Origin: Caldifarciminota bacterium UBA3079
GTDB lineage: Bacteria > Hydrothermota > Tepidihabitantia > Tepidihabitantales > Tepidihabitantaceae
Reading direction: 5' to 3'
DNA: 7,092 nt
Assembly: GCA_002366635.1 (NCBI GenBank)
Contig: DFBN01000035.1
Span: forward strand, 1 to 7,092
The position numbers and the translations under genes were made by a program. Shown here piece by piece: positions 1 to 6,354 of this stretch. The notes under the pieces are model-generated. The model saw nothing but the letters and a program-made list of their open reading frames with translations. It did no database searches and was not told the origin of the DNA. The first letter of the stretch is position 1. Every line of letters starts with the position of its first letter.

Positions 1-62
1 CCCTAAATATCGGTGTTTTCCGCCGGTTAGGACCACATGCCGGAAACCCTGTATCATGGCTG

Positions 63-92
63 ATTTCTGTTGACAGTTCTATAAACAGAAAT
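63..92. repeat. Perfect 9-bp inverted repeat in the intergenic tail
   Basis: ATTTCTGTT (63-71) and AACAGAAAT (84-92) are exact reverse complements separated by 12 nt. The AT-rich stem has no adjacent T-run. It could be a protein-binding site upstream of whatever lies beyond the window's left edge, or part of the same repeat block as its neighbours. The sequence alone does not decide between these. Confidence 0.4.
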
Positions 93-100
93 AACGGGAA

Positions 101-146
101 ACCACAGATAAACACAGAAAAGATGAACCGCCAAGAACACCAAGAA
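101..146. repeat. Two short imperfect direct-repeat pairs in the intergenic tail
   Basis: Positions 101-110 and 111-120 are two 10-base copies (ACCACAGATA, AACACAGAAA; 8 of 10 identical). Positions 129-137 and 138-146 are two 9-base copies (CGCCAAGAA, CACCAAGAA; 8 of 9 identical). From memory, motifs like 'CCACAGATNAACACAGA' and 'CGCCAAGAACGCCAAGA' recur between genes in many unrelated bacterial and metagenomic genomes, so this is likely a dispersed intergenic repeat. That recognition is not verified here. Confidence 0.5.
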
Positions 147-150
147 ATGG

Positions 151-206
151 GCGGTCAGCGGTTTGCGGTGAGCGGATAGCAGTCAGCCACTGACTGTCGG
201 CTGTTA
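151..206. repeat. Degenerate heptamer tandem repeat abutting the proS stop codon
   Basis: Read on the plus strand, 151-185 consists of five successive 7-base units: GCGGTCA, GCGGTTT, GCGGTGA, GCGGATA, GCAGTCA. It continues in decayed form through GCCACTG, ACTGTCG and GCTGTTA to position 206. The last unit contains the reverse complement of the proS TAA (204-206), so the array touches the gene end. The array is not a multiple of 3 in period and shows no coding character. It looks like slippage-prone intergenic DNA. Its function is unknown. Confidence 0.65.
180..196. repeat. Perfect 7-bp hairpin just after proS
   Basis: CAGTCAG (180-186) and CTGACTG (190-196) are perfect inverted copies with a 3-nt loop. 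On the minus strand the hairpin begins 7 nt after the proS stop codon. It lacks a following T-tract, so it is not a typical intrinsic terminator, but it could protect the mRNA 3' end. It is embedded in the heptamer array and may have arisen from it. Confidence 0.5.
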
Positions 207-1646
207 GTAGGTTCTGGCGTAATAGATGACGGTGTCGGTTTCTTTGCCACAGCAGATGCACTTGCCTTTGGTTTTGCCCTGCTCGTCAAGCACCATAACA
301 CGGGGGGTAGTTTTGGTTTCATCAATCAGCTTATCCTCGCACTTCTGAGACCCACACCAGTGAACACGGATAAAGCCGGGTTTGGCAATCAGTTTCTTTT
401 TGAATTCCTCAATTGAGCTGGCCTCAGAAGTCATTTGAGCAAGATGCTGCCTCGCCTGCTCAAGCATGTTATTCTGAATCTGGTCGAGCAGTTTCTCAAG
501 TTCGGACATTATCTCAGTGAACTTCACGGAACGCTTGGCTGAACCGTCCCTGGGTACCAGGACCACTTCGTCTTTTTTCACATCTTTGGGCCCGATTTCG
601 ATTCTCACCGGCACGCCCATCATTTCATACTGGTTGAACTTCCAGCCCGCAGTCTGGTTTTTACGGTCATCAAGCCGGATACGCAGACCTTCCAAGGCCT
701 TGAGCGCATCGTGGCACTTGGCCAGAACCATGTCGTCATTCTTGCCGAAAAGAATCGGCACTATTACCGCCTGGATTGGCGCTACCCTTGGGGGTAGGAA
801 AAGACCCCTGTCGTCGCCGTGGGTCATTATCAAACCACCAATCAGGCGGGTGGAAACACCCCAGGAGGTTCCCCAAGGCCGCTTTTCAATATTATCCTTG
901 TCCAGAAAACGGATGTCGAACGCCTCAGAAAAATGCTGTCCCAGATTGTGTGAGGTGCCGGCCTGGAGCGCCTGACCGTCAGGCATCATTGCTTCTATCG
1001 TATAAGTGGTAAGCGCGCCAGGGAATTTCTCACTTTCCGGCTTTAGTCCAGAAAGAACAGGAATAGCAAGGTCGTTTTCAACAAAGTCTACATAGATGTC
1101 AAGAATCCTTCTGGCTTCTTCTTGCGCTTCATCCTGGGTTCGGTGCAGCGTATGGCCTTCCTGCCAGAGGAATTCCATAGTGCGCAGGAAAAGGCGGGTA
1201 GCCTTTTCCCAGCGGACGATGTTGCACCACTGGTTAATCAGAACGGGCAGGTCCCGATAGCTTTTCACCCACTTTGCATACATCGTATTGATAATAGCTT
1301 CACTTGTAGGCCTGAGTGCAAAACGCTCGGTCAATTTGTTATCGCCGCCGTGGGTAACCCAGGCTACCTGGGGCGCAAAGCCCTCGACGTGCTCGGCTTC
1401 CTTTTTAAGGAGGCCTTCGGGAATCAGCATTGGGAAATATGCATTAGTATGTCCGGTTGCCTTGAAGCGCCGGTCCAGCCTTTCTTTCATATTTTCCCAT
1501 AGCGCATAACCGTAAGGCCTGATGACCATACACCCACGCACCGGTGCATAATCGGCCAGCTCGGCTTTGAGCACAATTGCAGTATACCAGTCGGAAAATC
1601 GTTCTGTCCTGGAAGGAATTTCCTTTACCATTCCGTTATTTTTCAT
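204..1646 (-). CDS. proS: Prolyl-tRNA synthetase, archaeal/eukaryotic type
   Basis: This class II aminoacyl-tRNA synthetase charges tRNA-Pro with proline in the cytoplasm. The 480 residues match the short archaeal/eukaryotic-like form, which lacks the editing insertion of the long bacterial enzyme. Visible parts: motif 1 region V-R-G-C-M-V-I-R-P-Y-G-Y (36-47); proline pocket R-P-T-S-E (112-116); motif 2 from R145-W-E through F-L-R-T-M-E-F-L-W-Q-E-G-H-T (to 166); T-S-H-N-L-G-Q (231-237); motif 3 region I-M-T-H-G-D-D-R-G-L-F-L-P-P-R (273-287); an anticodon-binding domain from about 290; and a C-terminal domain with four metal-ligand-type cysteines (431, 436, 463, 466). It ends Y-Y-A-R-T-Y, as is usual for this type. 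The ATG at 1644-1646 has no clear Shine-Dalgarno sequence. An in-frame ATG at codon 6 is possible. It lies 32 bp after dacB and appears to be the last gene of the unit. Confidence 0.96.
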   Translation of the reverse strand: MKNNGMVKEIPSRTERFSDWYTAIVLKAELADYAPVRGCMVIRPYGYALWENMKERLDRRFKATGHTNAYFPMLIPEGLLKKEAEHVEGFAPQVAWVTHGGDNKLTERFALRPTSEAIINTMYAKWVKSYRDLPVLINQWCNIVRWEKATRLFLRTMEFLWQEGHTLHRTQDEAQEEARRILDIYVDFVENDLAIPVLSGLKPESEKFPGALTTYTIEAMMPDGQALQAGTSHNLGQHFSEAFDIRFLDKDNIEKRPWGTSWGVSTRLIGGLIMTHGDDRGLFLPPRVAPIQAVIVPILFGKNDDMVLAKCHDALKALEGLRIRLDDRKNQTAGWKFNQYEMMGVPVRIEIGPKDVKKDEVVLVPRDGSAKRSVKFTEIMSELEKLLDQIQNNMLEQARQHLAQMTSEASSIEEFKKKLIAKPGFIRVHWCGSQKCEDKLIDETKTTPRVMVLDEQGKTKGKCICCGKETDTVIYYARTY

Positions 1647-1678
1647 AGCGGCTCATACTAGCGGGAATCTCAAGTCAG

Positions 1679-2635
1679 TCAAGGTAAACGGCTAATGTTT
1701 CTATCGGCATCCCAGTGGTAGATTGTGAGCAACAGTTTTGTAAACAGACGGTAAGCAATGCGGCCGCTCTGGCAATTGTTGACGATGAAACTGAATGCAA
1801 AGGTGTCGTTTTCAGCAAAGAGATAACCGGAAAGCGCAAAGGTTCCTTTGATGTATCCGGTTTTGGCCCGAATCCTTGAGCCGAGTCCGAGTCCTCTGGA
1901 CCTCAGGGTGCTGTTGGAGCCCGGTTGGGGCAGGGTATTCATGAACGGGTTCCAAAATCCAGAGCGATACATATGACGCAAGAGCATTACCAGAGTGATG
2001 GGAGCAAGTCGGTTTTCAGTCGAACGGCCTGACCCATCAATGACTTTAAGCCCTGGTTGAGGGATTTGGTTGGTTTCGAGATAACCGGCAATGAGTTTCT
2101 GGGTTTCTTTGTGTTTTGTTTTGCCCATAATCTGCAGCAGCCAGTTGGCGAGCCGGTTGTCACTCTGGTAGTTTGTCCAGACCAGATACCGATAACCAGG
2201 AGGGCCGGCCTGAGACCCGATACCGAGGGATTCTGCTCGGGAAGAGTCCAGGAGAAGTCGGTGAATCTTAAGACGGGATTTGTGCAATCGTTTTTCGATT
2301 TCAGAAACCATAAACTCATCCCAGTTCTCCAAGGCACAGGCAGTAGTTAAGAGCTTCAAGTCCGAAGCCGGTTTAAGCGCACAGTATTCATTGCTGCCGA
2401 AGACAACTGAATCTCCACGAAGTGAATAGATGGCCAAGGCGACACAGGAACTCTCGGGCCGGTAGGTCCGGACAAGCCTTTCCATGGCGGTCTGAAAGTC
2501 CGTTTTTTGTTTCGGCTGCGTGCATATCACCAGAACCAGAATAAAACCGAACAGACTGAGAATGGTTCTGGATAAAAAGGAAATACTACTTTCCTTCTTC
2601 ACCGAAAGGGCGGACAGGTTAGTGTTTCTCCGCAA
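1679..2635 (-). CDS. dacB: D-alanyl-D-alanine carboxypeptidase/endopeptidase, S13 family, core-only form
   Basis: This is a penicillin-binding serine peptidase expected to trim peptidoglycan peptides in the periplasm. Residues about 19-38 are a hydrophobic export signal or anchor; Cys38 follows L-V-I, a poor lipobox. Catalytic motifs are all present: S-D-L-K (Ser91, Lys94) inside K-P-A-S-D-L-K-L-L-T-T, S-D-N at 158-160, K-T-G at 258-260 within R-A-K-T-G-Y-I-K-G-T, and the S13-typical D-G-S-G at 200-203. At 318 residues it is much shorter than E. coli PBP4 (about 477). Only 67 residues separate the first two motifs, against about 244 in PBP4, so the inserted accessory domains are absent. The listed start is TTG (2633-2635), inside the end of trxB. 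A GTG at codon 12 is an alternative, and neither has a clear ribosome-binding site. Translation coupled to trxB is likely. The proS gene follows 32 bp downstream. Confidence 0.88.
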   Translation of the reverse strand: MRRNTNLSALSVKKESSISFLSRTILSLFGFILVLVICTQPKQKTDFQTAMERLVRTYRPESSCVALAIYSLRGDSVVFGSNEYCALKPASDLKLLTTACALENWDEFMVSEIEKRLHKSRLKIHRLLLDSSRAESLGIGSQAGPPGYRYLVWTNYQSDNRLANWLLQIMGKTKHKETQKLIAGYLETNQIPQPGLKVIDGSGRSTENRLAPITLVMLLRHMYRSGFWNPFMNTLPQPGSNSTLRSRGLGLGSRIRAKTGYIKGTFALSGYLFAENDTFAFSFIVNNCQSGRIAYRLFTKLLLTIYHWDADRNISRLP

Positions 2636-3539
2636 GGTAATCGTGGGCCATCATTGCGGCCAAGGCACCGTCGCCGACTGCGGTTACAATCTGGCGCAAA
2701 TATGTTTTTCTGACATCACCGGCAGCGAATACCCCTGAGACATTCGTCCTCAACCTGTCATCGGTTTTGACAAATCCGTGCCCGTCCAGTTCAACCGCAC
2801 TCCTGCACCATTGTGTGCTGGGGACAGAACCAACATAAAGAAAGACACCGGAAACCGGCAATATGGTCCTGGTGTTGTCCTTGCGTTTGGTGATTTCGAT
2901 AGCCTTCACGGTTTCTTTGCCCTTGATGGCGGTAACGATGCTGGAGAGAATGAGATGGATATTTTTCTTGCTACGCACCCTTTTTTCAGCAATCCGGGTG
3001 CCTCTGAACTGGTCGCGGCGGTGGATGAGGTAAACTTCCGAGCAGATGCCGGAAAGGTATAGAGATTCATCCAGTGCCGAATCGCCGCCTCCAATGACTG
3101 CAACTTCCTTGTTCTTGAAGAGCGGCCCGTCGCATACCGCACAGTAGGATACCCCGCGTCCGCGTAATTCCTGCTCACCAGGAACACAGAGCTGGCGTGG
3201 TTCGACTCCGGTAGCAATGATAAGGGCTTCGGGTTTTAATATGCCCAGTGTTGTCTGGACTTCAATAATGTTATCGGTGCAGGTTAAACCGGTGGCTTCA
3301 CCTGATTCGATTGCACAGCCGAAACCGCGAGTCTGTTGTTCGATTGCCTTGGCAAGCTTGAATGCATTTACAGGTTCGGCAAAACCAGGGTAGTTTTCGA
3401 CTTCACGCACCTGGGTAACTTGGCCCCCAGGTATCCCTTTGCCGACAATCGCGACATTATAACCAGAACGGGCAGCATAGATCCCGGCAGTCAGTCCGGC
3501 CGGCCCGGCACCGATTATCAATATTTCAGGAATTTCCAT
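2619..3539 (-). CDS. trxB: Thioredoxin-disulfide reductase
   Basis: This FAD-dependent enzyme passes electrons from NADPH to thioredoxin in the cytoplasm. The 306 residues are a normal length for low-molecular-weight bacterial TrxB. In order: FAD-binding G-A-G-P-A-G at 10-15; a G-G-Q-V stretch near 38-41; A-T-G near 109-111; the redox-active C-A-V-C pair (Cys133, Cys136) followed by D-G; the NADPH-binding G-G-G-D-S-A at 150-155; H-R-R-D-Q-F-R at 173-179, whose arginines normally bind the NADPH 2'-phosphate; and the second FAD motif G-V-F-A-A-G-D-V at 269-276. Preserved H-R-R-x-x-F-R suggests NADPH rather than NADH or ferredoxin as donor. The ATG start is supported by the immediate FAD motif, but no good Shine-Dalgarno sequence precedes it. 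The 3' end overlaps the next gene by 17 bp. No thioredoxin gene is in the window. Confidence 0.96.
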   Translation of the reverse strand: MEIPEILIIGAGPAGLTAGIYAARSGYNVAIVGKGIPGGQVTQVREVENYPGFAEPVNAFKLAKAIEQQTRGFGCAIESGEATGLTCTDNIIEVQTTLGILKPEALIIATGVEPRQLCVPGEQELRGRGVSYCAVCDGPLFKNKEVAVIGGGDSALDESLYLSGICSEVYLIHRRDQFRGTRIAEKRVRSKKNIHLILSSIVTAIKGKETVKAIEITKRKDNTRTILPVSGVFLYVGSVPSTQWCRSAVELDGHGFVKTDDRLRTNVSGVFAAGDVRKTYLRQIVTAVGDGALAAMMAHDYLAEKH

Positions 3540-3557
3540 TGTGGACTATCTTAGCTG

Positions 3558-3594
3558 AAAAGAACCGGAGGGCAAGAATCTGTCTTGCCCTCCG
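3558..3594 (-). terminator. Probable intrinsic terminator after the propeller gene
   Basis: A perfect 12-bp inverted repeat (3566-3577 with 3583-3594, 5-nt loop, GC-rich) starts 20 nt after the propeller stop codon. On the minus strand it is followed by the T-rich tract G-T-T-C-T-T-T-T. The plus-strand side has no T-run, so the polarity fits the propeller transcript. The interrupted T-tract makes it a moderate rather than ideal terminator. It lies 26 nt before the trxB start, so it separates the two transcription units or attenuates read-through into trxB. Confidence 0.7.
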
Positions 3595-3614
3595 CAAAAC
3601 CCCGGTGTCTGCAA

Positions 3615-6314
3615 TCAGTTGAGCAGAATTAGTTTCTGGACTCTTGATTCTTTTGTTTCTGGCACCAAAAGCTTAAGGAAGAATACACCGGCACTCAACT
3701 TGCTTTGCCAGTGACAGTCATATCGGCCGGGCTGATGGATACCGTCTGCAAGTATGGTTACCAGACGGCCGGTTGCATCGAAAAGTTTCAACTCGATTCT
3801 GGTTGCATAGGGCACTTCATAACTGATATGGACATTCTGACAGAACGGGTTTGGGACCGGCGGCAGAAGCCTGAGTTTATTCTTGTTCCTCGGTCCCTGA
3901 AGTCCGACATTCGGTGACTGTGTGAGCCGTATCAGCCAGTCGTGGGTTGTCCAGAGTCTGAATGTGTCCTGGTTCGATGAGAAATAGGAACGCAGGTCTA
4001 TTGGTGCTGCATTGTCAGCACCGATGCCCATCGCGGGTGAGCCGTCAGGCCAGTGGGTGATAAGCCAGATATCGCTTGAGTCGGTCCGGGTAATGTCCAG
4101 GTCGAATTCGGCCCAGCCCGGTGCTTGAGGTGCGGTTACATTGTTGACTACCTGAATCGGGCTTGTCGTATCAGGCCGACCGCTGGCGTCTTTGCATACC
4201 ATTACATAGTCGAACGGGGTATTGGCCATGTTGACATAAATTCGGCCGTGGGTAATGCCATAAGGTGGTTCGATTGTCGGCGTGAAACGGACATAGAACT
4301 TGTCATTGTCATGACGGCCAACCCAGTAGTAGGCATTCGCGCTGCCGTCGTCATAGATGATTTCATAGGTTACTGCAAAGGGCTTTTCCAGGGTGTCGTT
4401 GTCCGGGTAAAAGTCCTCGGGAGAACGAGCAATTCCGATTGCTGTCATTTCGGCCGCATGAGGTGGGGTCCAGCCGCTGAAGGATACGGTTTCAGATTCG
4501 TCTGGTGAGAGTGTGCTGGTCTGGGTTGAGTCAGTATAGACCGGGTTGCCGAGCGAATCGCTGATAATGAGCCGGCACTTCATTACATCGTCATACGAGC
4601 CATTGTTGTGCACCGTCATTTTAGGCGTCAGTTCCTGATGGATGGTGTTCTCTGCATATGGTGGATTTATAAGCACAGGCAGGGCATCGTGGAAGCATTT
4701 TGCCTGAACTATGAGCGAATCGTCGCCTGGATATCCGTCACCTGCAAGTGCGGTGTAAAACTGGAATCGGTAGATGTCATAATCTGTTGGGGTCCAGTCC
4801 GGGAATGTAAGATTCTGGGACTGTTGAGGTGCCAGGTTTGTAACTCCGACGCTGTCGTGATAGATAGTGGAGTCTGTGGAATTGCAGATTTCGAGGTGCG
4901 TAAAGAAAGTGGCGCTGCTATCTCCGAAGTTGCAAACTGTTGCCTGCGGGGTTATGGCATTTCCGACCTGCAAGTAGGGGCCAGGAGCCGTAATACTCTG
5001 CATTCCAACATTGTTTTCTACGGTTGAACCGATAATGATGGCATAGACTTCGCCACCGTTGCCCATCTGCTGGGCATGGACCGCTTTCCCGCCTACTGTA
5101 GCAAATTGACCATCGTCAGATATATCGCAACAGAAAAGCGAACCCGGTTCATCATCACGGGTGATGCCGATTAGCGGAGTGGTATCTGACCGGTTGTGAA
5201 CAGTGAATACCTTAAACTGGCCGCTCGGTGCCCGGTCGCCCCAGGAAGCGGCCGCAATTCTCGAACCATCGGCGGAAAGCGCGACCGAAGGCACGTACGC
5301 GCCGGCACTGCCATAGCCTTGATATGTCCATAGGGGAGTAGCTGAGCTCGAATCGAACACCGATAGTTTGCCATCCTGGTATCCACTGCCGCAGGCGATA
5401 GTCGAGCCGTCGCGGGAGATGGCAACACCGCATACCCAAGGGGTGCCGGCCCAGGCAACCCATTTCTGGTTGTAATGACTGCCGTTCCAGGTGTAAAGTC
5501 GGATATACCCGTAGAAGTTACCGGTTACGAGCAGGTTGCCATTACCAGATATTGCGGACGCATACTGGGTGCCGCAGTTGGAGGTTCCGATAGGAATGGC
5601 GTCGCGGCGGGTTCCGTCTTCAAAAATCAGACAGGAGTCGTAAAGCGTGACGGCGATGACCGAACCGTCATCAGAAAGGTCGAGTCCCTGAAGTCGTGCC
5701 GGTTCACTGACCGGTGCAGTCCAGAGGGTTTCACCCGAACTGGCATCAAATGCATAAAGGGTGCCATTCTGGACCGCGGCGACTACTGAGCCATCGTGGG
5801 ATGCCCGGGCAACACCATAATATGAGGTTGGGTATCGGTGAGTCCAGTCCGGAACTGAGTTGTTGCGTGACCATTTGTAGCACCGGTTTGTTGAAGAAAT
5901 AGAAAGCACAGCTCCATTCTCAGAGACCCCAAGCTGCTGGCCACCGTAAGCCCAGGGGAATCCGGCCGAGTATTCCCAGACCGGAACTTGGGTTGCCATA
6001 GTCAGGTAATATCCAGCCCTTTCGTGATTCAAGGCCCAGTTCGCAAAGATATGTTTACCATCGCCTGAGATTGCGATTGACTGGCAGATAGCCGCGCGGT
6101 GATTGCGGTCCACCCAGAGCACACCGGTGTCACTCGGAAAGCTCGGTGGTATTATCGGGGAGCTGGGGTAGTTCTCGATTACTTCGGTGCCGGTGTTAAT
6201 GCGGGAATAGGTTTGTATCGTGCCGTCCGAACCGGTAACAATAACCGGTTCTATCCCAACCGGCGCTGCCAGCAGAATGCTGGCAGCGGCGGTTATGATT
6301 ACAAAGATTCTCAT
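3615..6314 (-). CDS. Secreted eight-repeat beta-propeller protein with C-terminal sorting/FlgD-Ig-like domain
   Basis: This is an 899-residue exported protein of unknown role. Residues 1 to about 18 form a signal peptide (M-R-I-F followed by an Ala/Ile/Leu-rich core). Residues about 66-433 hold eight propeller repeats, each marked by an S-x-(D/N)-G turn at residues 83, 131, 172, 214, 256, 300, 347 and 399. Spacing is 41-52 residues, and several are followed by V-F-D or Y-A-F-D strands and L-W-T, as in WD40/PQQ-like propellers. Residues 434-649 are two related Ig/CARDB-like modules. Residues about 650-800 form a domain starting Y-D-D-G-S-A that I do not recognise with certainty; it may be a beta-sandwich. 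Residues about 806-899 match FlgD-Ig/type IX secretion sorting domains: P-N-P-F at 821-824, D-A-T-G-R at 846-850, G-R-Y at 863-865 and G-V-F-F near 876-879. The likely location is the cell surface or outside the cell. No catalytic motif is visible, so a binding or structural role is most likely. The ATG start is fixed by a strong ribosome-binding site. Confidence 0.9.
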   Translation of the reverse strand: MRIFVIITAAASILLAAPVGIEPVIVTGSDGTIQTYSRINTGTEVIENYPSSPIIPPSFPSDTGVLWVDRNHRAAICQSIAISGDGKHIFANWALNHERAGYYLTMATQVPVWEYSAGFPWAYGGQQLGVSENGAVLSISSTNRCYKWSRNNSVPDWTHRYPTSYYGVARASHDGSVVAAVQNGTLYAFDASSGETLWTAPVSEPARLQGLDLSDDGSVIAVTLYDSCLIFEDGTRRDAIPIGTSNCGTQYASAISGNGNLLVTGNFYGYIRLYTWNGSHYNQKWVAWAGTPWVCGVAISRDGSTIACGSGYQDGKLSVFDSSSATPLWTYQGYGSAGAYVPSVALSADGSRIAAASWGDRAPSGQFKVFTVHNRSDTTPLIGITRDDEPGSLFCCDISDDGQFATVGGKAVHAQQMGNGGEVYAIIIGSTVENNVGMQSITAPGPYLQVGNAITPQATVCNFGDSSATFFTHLEICNSTDSTIYHDSVGVTNLAPQQSQNLTFPDWTPTDYDIYRFQFYTALAGDGYPGDDSLIVQAKCFHDALPVLINPPYAENTIHQELTPKMTVHNNGSYDDVMKCRLIISDSLGNPVYTDSTQTSTLSPDESETVSFSGWTPPHAAEMTAIGIARSPEDFYPDNDTLEKPFAVTYEIIYDDGSANAYYWVGRHDNDKFYVRFTPTIEPPYGITHGRIYVNMANTPFDYVMVCKDASGRPDTTSPIQVVNNVTAPQAPGWAEFDLDITRTDSSDIWLITHWPDGSPAMGIGADNAAPIDLRSYFSSNQDTFRLWTTHDWLIRLTQSPNVGLQGPRNKNKLRLLPPVPNPFCQNVHISYEVPYATRIELKLFDATGRLVTILADGIHQPGRYDCHWQSKLSAGVFFLKLLVPETKESRVQKLILLN
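4368..5015 (-). repeat. Tandem pair of 108-residue Ig/CARDB-like modules inside the secreted protein
   Basis: Residues 434-541 and 542-649 of the secreted protein align at a constant 108-residue offset. T-P-Q-A-T-V-C-N-F-G at 455 pairs with T-P-K-M-T-V-H-N-N-G at 563. L-A-P-Q-Q-S at 494 pairs with L-S-P-D-E-S at 602, each followed 10 residues later by W-T-P. Y-P-G-D-D-S-L at 528 pairs with Y-P-D-N-D-T-L at 636. No gap is needed between the anchors, which indicates an internal duplication. Such modules usually act as spacers between a surface domain and its anchor; that role is inferred. Confidence 0.75.
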
Positions 6315-6323
6315 TGTTTCCTG

Positions 6324-6329
6324 CCTCCT
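6324..6329 (-). promoter_or_regulatory. Strong Shine-Dalgarno sequence of the propeller gene
   Basis: On the minus strand an AGGAGG core, preceded by a run of A, sits 9 nt upstream of the ATG at 6312-6314. This is a near-ideal spacing and fixes the start of the large secreted protein. None of the other three complete genes in the window has a comparable site, so this gene may be translated more strongly than its neighbours. That last point is inference. Confidence 0.85.
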
Positions 6330-6354
6330 TTTTATATTCCTGGACGGGCCAGGT

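Noticed and set aside
1..57. Possible 5' end of another minus-strand gene (ATG at 55-57, then I-Q-G-F-R-H-V-V-L-T-G-G up to the edge)
   Set aside because: Only 19 codons are visible, there is no Shine-Dalgarno sequence, and I recognise no family. It may be real but cannot be supported from this window.
70..85. TTGACA at 70-75 followed by TATAAA at 80-85 as a plus-strand promoter
   Set aside because: The two boxes are only 4 bp apart, and nothing suitable lies 16-18 bp from TTGACA. There is no plus-strand gene to serve.
79..261. 60-codon minus-strand open frame spanning the intergenic repeats and the proS end
   Set aside because: It overlaps the certain 3' end of proS in another frame and is otherwise made of repeat sequence.
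517..1509. Plus-strand open frames of 73-152 codons opposite proS
   Set aside because: They mirror a gene with full conserved class II synthetase motifs, and their translations show no recognisable domain.
4125..5789. Plus-strand open frames of 104-139 codons opposite the propeller gene
   Set aside because: They are antisense to a well-structured repeat protein, overlap one another's neighbourhood without ribosome-binding sites, and have unusual Cys/Arg/Val-rich translations.
6331..6336. TATAAA-like box upstream of the propeller gene as a -10 element
   Set aside because: A start about 7 nt downstream would remove the strong Shine-Dalgarno sequence from the transcript.
6339..6353. CCTGG/CCAGG inverted repeat after argF as a terminator
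   Set aside because: The stem is only 5 bp and is not followed by a T-run on the minus strand; A-rich sequence follows instead.
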